DNA from: Azospirillum humicireducens
GTDB taxonomy: Bacteria > Pseudomonadota > Alphaproteobacteria > Azospirillales > Azospirillaceae
Reading direction: 5' to 3'
DNA length: 64,000 nucleotides
Assembly (NCBI RefSeq): GCF_001639105.2
Contig: NZ_CP015285.1
Location: forward strand, 1,728,501 to 1,792,500
Of this stretch, positions 1-8,442 are shown piece after piece. Both the position numbers and the translations under genes were made by a program. Position 1 is the stretch's first letter. Every line of letters begins with the position of its first letter. The notes beneath the pieces were generated by a model. The model did no database searches and had not been told where the DNA came from. It saw only the letters and a program-made list of their open reading frames with translations.

Positions 1-1147
1 GGACCGACTGACGGTGGCGCACCAGACGGCGCTCCAACGCCTTCTCCATCGCCGCCCCGCCGAGCAGCGCGCCGTCCGCCCCCTTCAGCCGGTCGGCAAG
101 GTCGCGGGTCAGCACCCCTTCCGCCTTCGCATCGCGGCGGTCGAGCGGCTGGTCGCCGGCGATGCTCTGGCGCAGCCGCTCCAGCAGCACGGCCCGGCTC
201 TGCGGCGCGCGGCCCTGCAGGACGAGACGGCAGACCTGGAGCAGCGGCGCGGCCATCGGCGCCAGCGCCGGGTCGGGATCGCGGTCGAACAGCGCGTCGG
301 CCAGCGCGCAGAGACCGGCATGCAGATTGGGCTGCGCGCCCAGCAGTTCCTTCATCGTGTCGGCGGACCCCATGATGTCGGCGACCACCCCGTCGAGCAG
401 GGCCAGATGCCGCGGCCAGACGTCCTCGTCGATCATCGCCAGCAGCAGGTCCAGCTTTCCGGCCAACGTCCCGCCGCCCTCCAGATGCTGGCACAGCAGG
501 ATCAGGAACAGCGCGTCATGCCCCGCCTCCCCCACCGATTCCTCGATCCGGTTGCTGGTGCCGGGCAGGTCGGCGGCGTCGAAGCGCGGCAGGCGCCGCC
601 GTTCGGCCAGCGCGTCGCGGGCGGCCCCGGAAACCGCCTCCACCAACTGCCGCAACTCGCGGGCACGGGCGGCATGCGACACGCCGTGAAGGTCGGCATG
701 ATGGCGGGCAACCGCATGGATGGCGGCGCCCAGCAGCGCGCCCTGCTCCTCCAGCCGGCGGAACAGCGGCCAGGAATGCAGCAGCTCGGTCGGGGTGATT
801 CGCTGGGCATCCAGATAGGGCCGCAGCAGCCGGCCGATGACCACCCGGCTTTCGAAGCCGCGCAGATCGTCCGGATTGCGGCAGAGCGGCGCCCCTTCCG
901 CCGTGCCGCCCAGGGTCAGGCCCTTGCGCGCGACCTGGGGGGCGGTCTTGTGCAGGATCACCGTTTCCAGCGACAGGCCGGCGATGGTGCGGAACTTCAC
1001 CACCTTGGCCTCCTCCACCCCGGAGGCGGCCAGTTGGGAGCGGGCGGCCGACAGGGCCGACTCCTGGTCGGTGTAGGCGCCTTCGATCAGCCAGCGCCCC
1101 TCGCGACGGCTCTGCACCTCGTAACTGACGCTGCCCGTTCCGAACAC
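1..1147 (-). CDS. Conserved hypothetical protein, C-terminus beyond window
   Basis: An open frame runs from a GTG at 1147 down to the window edge, so at least 382 residues are present and the 3' end is missing. The start is supported by GGAGGT eight bases upstream; the protein begins MFGTGSVSYEVQ. The first ~70 residues read like a small alpha/beta domain (VQSRREGRWLIEGAYTDQE, then KVVKFRTIAGLSLE). The rest is mainly helical, leucine- and alanine-rich, with no catalytic motif I recognise, no signal peptide and no membrane segment. It lies 128 bp downstream of, and in the same direction as, the UvrD-type helicase, so the two could be co-transcribed. I do not recognise the family. That it is a gene rests on the long uninterrupted frame, normal codon usage and the ribosome-binding site. 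Confidence 0.75.
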   Translation of the reverse strand, partial: MFGTGSVSYEVQSRREGRWLIEGAYTDQESALSAARSQLAASGVEEAKVVKFRTIAGLSLETVILHKTAPQVARKGLTLGGTAEGAPLCRNPDDLRGFESRVVIGRLLRPYLDAQRITPTELLHSWPLFRRLEEQGALLGAAIHAVARHHADLHGVSHAARARELRQLVEAVSGAARDALAERRRLPRFDAADLPGTSNRIEESVGEAGHDALFLILLCQHLEGGGTLAGKLDLLLAMIDEDVWPRHLALLDGVVADIMGSADTMKELLGAQPNLHAGLCALADALFDRDPDPALAPMAAPLLQVCRLVLQGRAPQSRAVLLERLRQSIAGDQPLDRRDAKAEGVLTRDLADRLKGADGALLGGAAMEKALERRLVRHRQSV

Positions 1148-1275
1148 GGCGGAAGACCTCCGGCTCCGTTGCAATGCTGCAATAGTGGCCGCTGGCGGGA
1201 GCCGCCGCTGTGACGGCCGTCACAGTGCGGCAAACCGGCAGCCGGCATTGTCCCCTGCCCCCCTTGCCCGCCCCG

Positions 1276-3618
1276 TCAGCCGGCCTTCTCGGCAGGCACG
1301 ACGAAGCTGTCCATCACCTTCTTGGTGCCGGAATGGTCGAAATCGATCTCCAGCTTGTCCTCCGCCACCGTGATGACGGTGCCGTAACCGAATTTCTGGT
1401 GGAACACGCGCGCCCCCTTGGCGAAGGGCGCATCGGGCCGCGGCCGCGGCGCCACCGCATAGGCGCCCTGGTCCAGCGTGATCGTCTTGGGCGCCGGCGC
1501 CTGCCGGGTGGAGCCGCGGAACTGGAAGCCGCCGGCGCCCCCGCCATAGCCGCCAGACCCGCCGCCGAAACCTCCGCCGAAACTCCCCCGCCCGCCGCTG
1601 CCGGCGAACAGGCCGTTGGCGGCCTCGGCCTCGACATTGTCCTGCGGGATTTCCTCGACGAAGCGGGACGGCAGGGCGCTGACCCAGTTGCCGTAGAGCC
1701 GGCGGTTGGCGGCATGGCTGACATAGGCGCGGCGGCGCGCGCGGGTCAGGCCGACATAGGCCAGCCGCCGCTCCTCCTCAAGCCCGGCGATCCCGGTCTC
1801 GTCCAGCGCGCGCTGGTTGGGGAACACGCCCTCCTCCCAGCCCGGCAGGAAGACATGGTCGAACTCCAGCCCCTTGGCGCCGTGCAGGGTCATCACCGTG
1901 ACCTGCTCGATCCCGGCGGCCTCGGCATTCTCCATCACCAGCGCGACATGCTCCAGGAAGCCCGGCAGATTCTCGAACTCCGCCATGGCGGTGATCAGTT
2001 CCTTCAGGTTCTCCAACCGTCCGGGGGCCTCGGGCGTCTTGTCCTCCTGCCACATGCGGGTGTAGCCGGATTCGTCCAGGATGGTGCGGGCAAGCTCGGT
2101 GTGCGGCACCGTCGCCATCAGCGTCCGCCAGCGGAAGAAATCCTGCAGCAGGCCGCGCAGGGTGGCGCGCAGCTTCGGCTTCAGCTCGTCCGTCTCGGTC
2201 AGCGCCCAGCCGGCCTCGGTCAGCGAGATGCCTTGCGCCCGCGCCGCGGTGTAGAGGGTCTGCATGGCCGCCGGCCCGACGCCGCGCTTGGGCAGATTGA
2301 CGATGCGCTCGAAGGCGAGATCGTCGTCGCCCGAATTGACCACGCGGAAATAGGCCATCGCATCGCGGATTTCCTGCCGCTCGTAGAAGCGCGGACCGCC
2401 CAGCACCTTGTATGGCAGGCCGAGCGTGATGAAGCGTTCCTCGAACTCGCGGGTCTGGAAGCCGGCGCGGACCAGCACCGCGATCTGCGCCAGCGACGTG
2501 CCCTTGCGCTGCAGCGTCTCGATCTCCTCGCCGACCCAGCGCGCCTCCTCCTCGCCGTCCCACACCGCCTTGACCTTGACCGGCTCGCCGCCGTCGGCCT
2601 CGGTCCACAGCGTCTTGCCGAGACGGCCCTGGTTGTTGGCGATCAGGCCCGATGCCGCCGCCAGGATATGGCCGGTGGAGCGGTAGTTCTGCTCCAGCTT
2701 GATGATGGTCGCGCCGGGGAAGTCGGTCTCGAAGCGCAGGATGTTGCCGATTTCCGCACCGCGCCAGGCATAGATCGACTGATCCTCGTCACCGACGCAG
2801 CAGATATTCTTGTGCGCCTGCGACAGTATCCTCAACCAAAGATACTGCGCCACGTTGGTGTCCTGATACTCGTCCACCAGCAGATATTTGAACTTGCGGT
2901 GATACTCCGCCAGCACGTCCGGGTGGTTCTGGAAGATGGCGAGGTTGTGCAGCAGCAGGTCGCCGAAGTCGCAGGCGTTCAGGGTGCGCAGGCGGTCCTG
3001 GTAGGCGCGGTAGATCGCCACCACCCGTCCGCCGGCCACGTCGCCGCCGTCGGCGTCGCCCAGGCGGTCGGGGGTCAGGCCGCGGTCCTTCCAGCGCTCG
3101 ATCGCGCCCAGCACCTGCCGGGGCGGCCATTTCTTGGAATCGATGTTCTCGGCTGCCAGAAGCTGCTTGATCAGGCGGACCTGATCGTCGGTGTCGAGAA
3201 TGGTGAAGTTCGACTTCAGCCCGACCAGCTCGGCATGGCGGCGCAGGATGCGGGCGGCCAGCGCGTGGAAGGTGCCGAGCCACCAGCCCTCCGGCTCGAT
3301 CCCCACCAGATGGGCGACGCGCTCGCGCATCTCGCGGGCGGCCTTGTTGGTGAAGGTCACGGCCAGGACCTGGAAGGCGGCGGCGCGGCGGGTCATCAGC
3401 AGATGGGCCAGCCGGGTGGTCAGCACCCGCGTCTTGCCGGTGCCGGCGCCCGCCAGAACCAGCACCGGCCCGTCCAGCGCCTCCACCGCCGCCCGCTGGG
3501 TCGGGTTCAGCCCGTCCAGATAGGCGAAGCGCTGCGCCGCGCTTGGAAAGCCCGTGGCCGGACCGGCTGCGGGTGGAGCGGCATGGCTCAACGGATCGTC
3601 GTCGTACGCGTCTGACAT
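1276..3618 (-). CDS. uvrD: UvrD/PcrA-type ATP-dependent DNA helicase
   Basis: Superfamily 1A 3'-5' helicase of 780 aa, acting in nucleotide excision repair, mismatch repair or replication restart. Visible motifs in order are Q-motif/Walker A GAGTGKT (residues 57-63), Walker B LLVDEYQDTN, motif III GDEDQSIYAWRGA, motif IV EQNYRST, motif V TLHGAKGLEFDHVF and motif VI EEERRLAYVGLTRARR. Between the helicase core and the C-terminus is a glycine/serine-rich stretch (around residues 655-690). The C-terminal domain contains VFHQKFGYGTV, typical of the Tudor-like tail of UvrD/PcrA that contacts RNA polymerase. Length fits the family. The ATG start is followed by an acidic N-terminus (MSDAYDDD); the ribosome-binding site is weak. 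mutL lies about 5 kb away but is not in the same operon. Family assignment is certain; UvrD versus PcrA naming is a convention. Confidence 0.96.
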   Translation of the reverse strand: MSDAYDDDPLSHAAPPAAGPATGFPSAAQRFAYLDGLNPTQRAAVEALDGPVLVLAGAGTGKTRVLTTRLAHLLMTRRAAAFQVLAVTFTNKAAREMRERVAHLVGIEPEGWWLGTFHALAARILRRHAELVGLKSNFTILDTDDQVRLIKQLLAAENIDSKKWPPRQVLGAIERWKDRGLTPDRLGDADGGDVAGGRVVAIYRAYQDRLRTLNACDFGDLLLHNLAIFQNHPDVLAEYHRKFKYLLVDEYQDTNVAQYLWLRILSQAHKNICCVGDEDQSIYAWRGAEIGNILRFETDFPGATIIKLEQNYRSTGHILAAASGLIANNQGRLGKTLWTEADGGEPVKVKAVWDGEEEARWVGEEIETLQRKGTSLAQIAVLVRAGFQTREFEERFITLGLPYKVLGGPRFYERQEIRDAMAYFRVVNSGDDDLAFERIVNLPKRGVGPAAMQTLYTAARAQGISLTEAGWALTETDELKPKLRATLRGLLQDFFRWRTLMATVPHTELARTILDESGYTRMWQEDKTPEAPGRLENLKELITAMAEFENLPGFLEHVALVMENAEAAGIEQVTVMTLHGAKGLEFDHVFLPGWEEGVFPNQRALDETGIAGLEEERRLAYVGLTRARRRAYVSHAANRRLYGNWVSALPSRFVEEIPQDNVEAEAANGLFAGSGGRGSFGGGFGGGSGGYGGGAGGFQFRGSTRQAPAPKTITLDQGAYAVAPRPRPDAPFAKGARVFHQKFGYGTVITVAEDKLEIDFDHSGTKKVMDSFVVPAEKAG

Positions 3619-4316
3619 GGTCGGCCCGGCTTGGAGAAATGAAGAATACTCGGCTCAAGCATGGGAATGCTGTCTTGCAGTCGGAACGTATATAGCACAG
3701 AGCGACCCGGCACGAACCCCGCGAGAAACCCCGCCCTCCGTTCGGGAAAGTGCGTCCGCGCGGCCAAGCCTAAGCAGGCTTCTCCAGATCGGGCCACAGG
3801 CCCGGCCTGGAGAAGCCTGCGGACTCCATGGTTTTGCAGGTTTTCCGAGCCCGCCCATCTGTGGGCGGAGTTCGGAAAACCTGCTTAGGCCGAAGGGCGG
3901 GCGCTCAGGACATAGGCCTCCAACCACCGGACGGGGGTGCAATCATCATGCAGCCCATTCCGGCCGACAATGAAGTCCCGCCATATTGCATCCGAGAAAC
4001 ACGATCAAGTCAGAGACCATCGATTAACGAATTGCCCTTTTCTGTCACAGCCGGTTATTCCACTCGACCATCGAAGTTCGAATTATGTCCGCATCTTGTC
4101 TTATCCAGGCTTACGACATATGCCCATTGCTCGACGCGAAATTTACCTAAGCGAAATTTTGCGCCGCGCAAATCGGGGGTATCTATGGATCACAACGGGG
4201 CACCCCACACCCTGAGGGGGGAAGCGGGCCGGACGCGGGAGCGACGGTCGGGGATGCCCCGGAAGCGCCATTCGGCGCCACTTTGATCGGAACGGAACAA
4301 AAGGCGGGCTGAGACC
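3619..4316. other. Intergenic region between uvrD and the first NarL-type regulator
   Basis: This 698-bp stretch separates two divergent genes. Its first half contains a REP-like double hairpin (3768-3890, listed separately). Its second half (about 3940-4200) is visibly richer in A/T than the flanks and probably holds the promoter of the downstream regulator, though no clear -35/-10 pair can be assigned. Short open frames here lack ribosome-binding sites and recognisable sequence and are not called. Confidence 0.6.
3768..3890. repeat. REPIN-like double palindrome
   Basis: Two related hairpins lie in tandem within an outer inverted repeat. The outer arms are GCCTAAGCAGG (3768-3778) and CCTGCTTAGGC (3880-3890). 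Hairpin 1 has arms GCAGGCTTCTCCAG (3774-3787) and CTGGAGAAGCCTGC (3807-3820), with an inner GGGCC/GGCCC stem. Hairpin 2 has arms GCAGGTTTTCCGA (3836-3848) and TCGGAAAACCTGC (3872-3884), with an inner CCGCCCA/TGGGCGG stem. Both hairpins share the GCAGG.TT.TCC arm, as in pairs of REP sequences. No transposase of the RAYT type is nearby. It could alternatively be a structured RNA or a transcription barrier. Confidence 0.75.
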
Positions 4317-4997
4317 ATGGATGCCATCAACGTTTTCCTCATCGATGCCAACAAGCTTTTCCGTGAAGGCATGAAGCGCCTGTTCGAAGGCACGTCCTTC
4401 AACGTCGTCGGCGAGGCCGGCAGCCTGCGCGAAGGCCTGACGGCGCTCGGCACCGGCACCACCCCCGACCTGATCCTGATCGATCTGCCGAGTGGCGCCG
4501 ACGAGGAAGTGGAGGCGATGCGCACGCTGCGCGAGGGGCACCCGTCGATCCGGATCGTCATCCTGACCAACGACCTGGAAACCCGCCGCCTGTCGGCCGC
4601 ACTGGGTGCCGGCGCCGGAGGCTACCTGCTGAAGGACATCGCCTGCGAAGCGCTGATGCAGTCGCTGAAGCTGGTGATGATGGGCGAGAAGGTGTTCCCG
4701 ACCCATCTGGCCGAGCTGCTGGTCAGCGGCCGCACCGAGGACATGGGTGCCGAGTTGCCGACCCGCCGCAAGGGCCTGTCGCAGCGCGAGGTGCAGATCC
4801 TGCGCTGCCTGCTGAGCGGCAACAGCAACAAGATGATCGCCAACCACCTGAACATCACGGAAGCCACCGTGAAGGTTCATCTGAAAAGCCTGCTGCGCAA
4901 GATCAACGCGTCCAACCGCACCCAGGCCGCCATCTGGGCGCTGAACAACGGCATTGGCGACCAGGCCGCGGAGACGGGCGTCGCCGCCACCGTCTGA
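4317..4997 (+). CDS. NarL/FixJ-family response regulator (LuxR-type HTH)
   Basis: A 226-aa two-domain regulator. The N-terminal receiver (about 1-120) starts VFLIDANKLFREGMKRLF and has a candidate phospho-acceptor Asp in LILIDLPSG and the conserved Lys in GGYLLKD. The usual pair of acidic residues after beta-1 is reduced to a single Asp (IDANK), and the MP after the acceptor is replaced by PSG, so the receiver may be poorly phosphorylated or non-canonical. The C-terminal LuxR HTH is intact (LSQREVQILRCLLSGNSNKMIANHLNITEATVKVHLKSLLRKI). No sensor kinase is adjacent. A second NarL-type regulator follows in the same direction about 300 bp on, and the two may be paralogues. The start is the ATG following GCGGGCTGAGACC. 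Targets are unknown. Confidence 0.9.
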   Translation: MDAINVFLIDANKLFREGMKRLFEGTSFNVVGEAGSLREGLTALGTGTTPDLILIDLPSGADEEVEAMRTLREGHPSIRIVILTNDLETRRLSAALGAGAGGYLLKDIACEALMQSLKLVMMGEKVFPTHLAELLVSGRTEDMGAELPTRRKGLSQREVQILRCLLSGNSNKMIANHLNITEATVKVHLKSLLRKINASNRTQAAIWALNNGIGDQAAETGVAATV

Positions 4998-5302
4998 TCC
5001 CCTTCCGGTCCAGCATTTCGCCGAAGGTCTCGCCCGCTTTCCGTCCAGGCCGCCCGCCCCTTCCATCCGGGGCCGGCGGTCGGCGGAGCGGCGCGGTGCC
5101 GTTTTCCGGGACCGCGCCTTATCCCATTCCGGTGCGGTGCCGTTCCGGCCCCCGCTTCGGGGACGGAATACACCGGCATAGAGGAAGCGGTCTAAGACCA
5201 AAAGCGAACTACAGCGTCAGAATGGCCGTGCCTATGTGAACGTCCGGGCCGATGACGCCATCCCGGCGTGACATCGCCGCAACCATCCTGGAAATGCCCG
5301 CG
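4998..5302. other. Intergenic gap between the two NarL-type regulators
   Basis: About 305 bp, GC-rich in its first half. It probably contains the promoter of the second regulator; I see no confident promoter hexamers, no T-tailed hairpin and no additional gene. Confidence 0.4.
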
Positions 5303-5971
5303 ATGAACGTGCTGATCGCCGACGATCACCTGTTGTTCCGAGATGGTCTGCGCCGCCTGTTGGCGCAATTCGACGCCGACATGACATTCTTCGAGGCCAG
5401 CACCTATGACGAGGTGAGGACGCTCTGCGACGGGACGAGAGCCTTCGACCTGATCCTGCTTGATCTCGGCATGCCGGGCTGGACCGGCTTCTCGGCGCTG
5501 GGCGACATCCATGCCGGCCTGCCCAAGGCCCTGCTGGTGGTGGTGTCGGGATCGGAGAAGCGCTCCGACCTTCTGGCCGCGCTGGAGAACGGCGCCGCCG
5601 GCTACATCCCGAAATCCTCCAGCGCCAAGGTGCTGCTGGGTGCGCTGCAGCTGGTGCTCGCCGGCGGCATCTATCTTCCCGAACAGGCGATCCGCGGCGA
5701 CCGCGTCGATCAGATGCAGGGCGGCTATGGCAGCGGCGCTGCCGGCGAGGCGCCGGACGAGTCCGCCGCGTTCGGCAACGGCATCGGCGACCAGCTGACG
5801 CCGCGCCAGCGCGACGTTCTGGCCCGCCTGCGCGACGGCAAGTCCAACAAGCAGATCGCCCACGAGCTTGGGCTGACGGAAGGCACGGTGAAGGTGCATG
5901 TCACCGCCATCCTGCGGCATCTGGGCGTGCGCAACCGCACGCAGGCCGCGCTGACGGCGCAGAGCCTGTAG
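5303..5971 (+). CDS. NarL/FixJ-family response regulator (LuxR-type HTH)
   Basis: A canonical two-domain response regulator. The receiver begins MNVLIADDHLLFRDGLRRLL with the acidic pair DD, the phospho-acceptor Asp lies in LILLDLGMPG, and the conserved Lys in GYIPKSSS. After a linker rich in Gly, Ala and Asp comes the LuxR HTH (LTPRQRDVLARLRDGKSNKQIAHELGLTEGTVKVHVTAILRHLGV). The frame is open from 5252, with ATG codons also at 5252 and 5294. I chose 5303 because it places the receiver at its usual position and a GGAAA lies upstream. No partner kinase is in the window. Compared with its upstream neighbour, all phosphorylation residues are present. The genes it controls cannot be read from the sequence. 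Confidence 0.9.
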   Translation: MNVLIADDHLLFRDGLRRLLAQFDADMTFFEASTYDEVRTLCDGTRAFDLILLDLGMPGWTGFSALGDIHAGLPKALLVVVSGSEKRSDLLAALENGAAGYIPKSSSAKVLLGALQLVLAGGIYLPEQAIRGDRVDQMQGGYGSGAAGEAPDESAAFGNGIGDQLTPRQRDVLARLRDGKSNKQIAHELGLTEGTVKVHVTAILRHLGVRNRTQAALTAQSL

Positions 5972-5993
5972 CCGTCAGAGGCAGGTGCGGCCC

Positions 5994-6707
5994 CTACCGC
6001 TGCGCCCGCTCCACCGCGGAGACCAGGGCCAGCAGGGCGCCGCGCAGTTCGGCGGCATGGGTGCGCGGGCGCACGGCGGCGGCATCGGGCACCGCAACGA
6101 CGGTCAGCGTCCGACAGCCGGTCAGCCGGCTTTCGAGCAGGGCGAACAGCTCCGCCGGCTCGCTTCCCTGCATCAGCGTCACCGGCACCCGCACCGCCGG
6201 CAGTTCCGCCCCCAGTTCGCCGAGGCGGTCGGTCAGGTTCCTGGGCCGCGGCCGGCCGAACCGGGCGGACAGCGCGTTCCAGTGCCGCCGCAGCGGCGAA
6301 TCGGCCCCGACATCGTCGACGATCATCACGCCGCCGACCCGATCCGGAAAATCCAGCACCGCGACGATGGCGAGCGGCGCCGTCACCGCACTCGCCACCA
6401 GCACCGGCCGCCGGCCGCCCCGCTCCGCCAGCAGCGGCGACAGCCGCGCCGCGGCGGAGGCGGGCAAGGTCAGCCATTCCTGCCCCGACGGAACATGGTC
6501 GAGCAGGCGCCACCAGGCCCCCTTGCCGGGATGGAGAAAGATCACCCGCCGCCCCGACGGATCGCCCGCCCGGTCCACCTTGCGGTCGCCGGACGAACCG
6601 ACATCGATGCCGGCATCCATCCGGTCCGACGCCGTGCCGTCCACCGCGACGCGGACGGACTTCGCCCGTCCGGTACGGACGGTGGAGGGCTGGCTGTGAA
6701 AGAACAC
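5994..6707 (-). CDS. Degenerate alpha/beta-hydrolase-like protein
   Basis: A protein of about 237 aa if the GTG at 6707 (preceded by GGGGAA) is the start; a longer frame opens at a TTG at 6785. The pattern of an alpha/beta hydrolase is recognisable: IFLHPGKGAWWRLL at the oxyanion-loop position, RPVLVASAVTAPLAIVAVLDFPDRVGGVMIVDD where the nucleophile elbow normally sits, and VPVTLMQGSEPAELF at the acid strand. However, the expected G-x-S-x-G is V-A-S-A-V: the Ser remains but both glycines are gone. No convincing acid or His can be assigned. It is convergent with the second NarL regulator, 22 bp apart. It is probably not a standard hydrolase and may be a binding or structural derivative. Function is unknown. 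Confidence 0.65.
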   Translation of the reverse strand: MFFHSQPSTVRTGRAKSVRVAVDGTASDRMDAGIDVGSSGDRKVDRAGDPSGRRVIFLHPGKGAWWRLLDHVPSGQEWLTLPASAAARLSPLLAERGGRRPVLVASAVTAPLAIVAVLDFPDRVGGVMIVDDVGADSPLRRHWNALSARFGRPRPRNLTDRLGELGAELPAVRVPVTLMQGSEPAELFALLESRLTGCRTLTVVAVPDAAAVRPRTHAAELRGALLALVSAVERAQR

Positions 6708-6938
6708 GTTGGGGTTCCCCGGTGCTGGCGTTCCGCGATGGGACTTTCCCACCGCCGAATCCAACCCTAACGAAGCCGAACGCAAGTCGTCCCGTACGAT
6801 AAATCGGGCAAAACCCTTAACACGGCCTGGAAAGCCACCCTGTCCGCAAAAGGTTTCAGCCGCCGCCGAAATGGCTCAAAAACAAAGCAAATCCCATTAC
6901 TTGCCGGTGCTGCTCCCGCCGGCGCCATGCGGCGGCGC

Positions 6939-7487
6939 TCAATGCAGCGTCACCTCCATGTCCTCGCCGTCCGGCGCCACCGCCATCGGGCGGCGCAGTT
7001 CGCCGGCCAGACTCCGCCATTCCGGCGCTCCGCCCAGCTGTTGCAGCAACTGCGCGGTGAAGGCGAAGACGGCGTGTTCCAGCGGCCCGTTGTCCTCGGC
7101 ATGGGCGTTGACGGTCAGGCAGGACTCGGCCGCGCTCTCGAAGATGGCGGCGGCGGCGCTGCTGCCCGGTCCGGGATCGGGCAGCGGCACGGCCTTCGGC
7201 GTCTCCCCGCTCACCCGCAGGCGCGACAGGTTGTCGGCCAGCAGGCGGGTGCGGATGGCGTTGTCGACCGCAGCGGCCATGGTGTAGCCGGCCTCTTCCT
7301 CGACGGTGGCGCGCAGGACGCGCAGGCCGGCGATCAGCCCGCGGACGACGTCGCCGCCGTTGCCGCGCTTGGCCGCCGCCGCGACGGCGGTGCCAAGGAT
7401 GGCGGCGACCACCGGCGCCAGCGACTCGCCCTCGCGCGCAATGTTCGGCGCATCGGCGCCGGGGTCGGTGTTCAAAGCCTCGTTCAT
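6939..7487 (-). CDS. Conserved hypothetical protein, 182 aa
   Basis: The ATG at 7487 is preceded by a strong GGAGG four bases away; longer frames in the same phase are not supported. The protein (MNEALNTDPGADAPN...) is alanine-rich and probably all-helical, with a region VVAAILGTAVAAAAKRGNGGDVVRGLIAGL and an acidic C-terminal part ending DGEDMEVTLH. No signal peptide, metal-binding or catalytic motif is visible. I do not recognise the family. It is followed 270 bp away by a divergent membrane-protein gene. Good ribosome-binding site and normal codon bias make it a real gene. Confidence 0.7.
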   Translation of the reverse strand: MNEALNTDPGADAPNIAREGESLAPVVAAILGTAVAAAAKRGNGGDVVRGLIAGLRVLRATVEEEAGYTMAAAVDNAIRTRLLADNLSRLRVSGETPKAVPLPDPGPGSSAAAAIFESAAESCLTVNAHAEDNGPLEHAVFAFTAQLLQQLGGAPEWRSLAGELRRPMAVAPDGEDMEVTLH

Positions 7488-7757
7488 GCGGCCTCCGATC
7501 CGTATGGTCCGGAAACGGGCGGCCCGTCGGCGGTGATGCCGGCGGAGGACCTGTCCGGACGCGTCGTCATGATGCCTGTTCCTGATCTGTGGGTCCGTCG
7601 GATCCGGTTCAAGGCATGGAATGCATGCCCCTCCCCCTCTTTCGCGCCGCCGGACGGGGTGCCCCGCCCCTGCGGCAGGTCCCGCAATCGAAAGCCGCCC
7701 CTCTGGTCCACGGCACGGGCCGTCCCCACATCTGCGGCGAAAGGGAGGGTTCCTGTC

Positions 7758-8198
7758 ATGCCTCTGCTCAGTCTTCTCCTCAATGCGCTGTGGTTGATCA
7801 CGGGCGGCATCTGGATGGCGCTCGGCTGGCTTCTGGCCGCGGTCCTGATGGCTCTGTCCATCATCGGCCTGCCCTGGGCCCGGTCCGCCCTGACCATCGC
7901 CTGGTACACCCTGCTTCCCTTTGGACAAACCGCCGTACGCCGGGATGAGTTCCGCGGGCGCGAGGACATGGGCACCGGCGCGCTGGGCTTCATCGGCAAC
8001 GTGGTGTGGTTCGTGCTGGCCGGCTGGTGGCTGGCCCTCGGCCATCTGATCGCCGCGGTGGGGCTCGCCATCACCATCATCGGCCTGCCTTTCGCCTGGG
8101 CGCATCTGAAGCTGGCCCTGCTGGCGCTCTGGCCGGTCGGAACCGAGATCGTACCGGCCCAGGATGCCGACCGCCGCCGCATGCTGGGCCGGATCTGA
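7758..8198 (+). CDS. YccF-like inner membrane protein (DUF307)
   Basis: A 146-aa integral membrane protein. It has the internal duplication typical of YccF: a first half LWLITGGIWMALGWLLAAVLMALSIIGLPWA and a second half NVVWFVLAGWWLALGHLIAAVGLAITIIGLPFAWAHLKL. Each half carries a hydrophobic pair ending in IIGLP(W/F)A followed by a conserved PFG or WPVG turn. About four transmembrane segments are expected. The ATG follows GGGAGG with normal spacing. YccF proteins have no established biochemical role; some are linked to membrane ion channels or envelope stress. It stands alone between a divergent hypothetical gene and the PilZ-like gene. Confidence 0.9.
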   Translation: MPLLSLLLNALWLITGGIWMALGWLLAAVLMALSIIGLPWARSALTIAWYTLLPFGQTAVRRDEFRGREDMGTGALGFIGNVVWFVLAGWWLALGHLIAAVGLAITIIGLPFAWAHLKLALLALWPVGTEIVPAQDADRRRMLGRI

Positions 8199-8442
8199 CG
8201 ATCCCGCAGCCGACGGCCCCCGGTTCCGTCAGGGCTTGAGCGGAACCGGGGCCGCCGCCGCAGGACGCTGGCCTCCAATCAACCGGACATGCCGTTGCCG
8301 CGGGACCATGTTTGCAGTGCGAAAATTTCCGTTCCGAAACCGATGCTTACGTCATTAACCGTTGCTAAAGGATATACGCCCGAAACTGTCGCAGTATGTC
8401 AGCGTGGTTTCAGGCTTCCGGAACGAGGGGACATCGCTCTTC

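Noticed and set aside
1210-3615. 801-residue open frame on the + strand opposite uvrD
   Set aside because: Antisense to a gene with all helicase motifs; composition rich in Gly, Gln, His, Arg typical of shadow frames in high-GC DNA.
3655-4286. Several short frames between uvrD and the first regulator
   Set aside because: They cross the palindromic element and AT-rich promoter region, lack ribosome-binding sites and do not resemble proteins.
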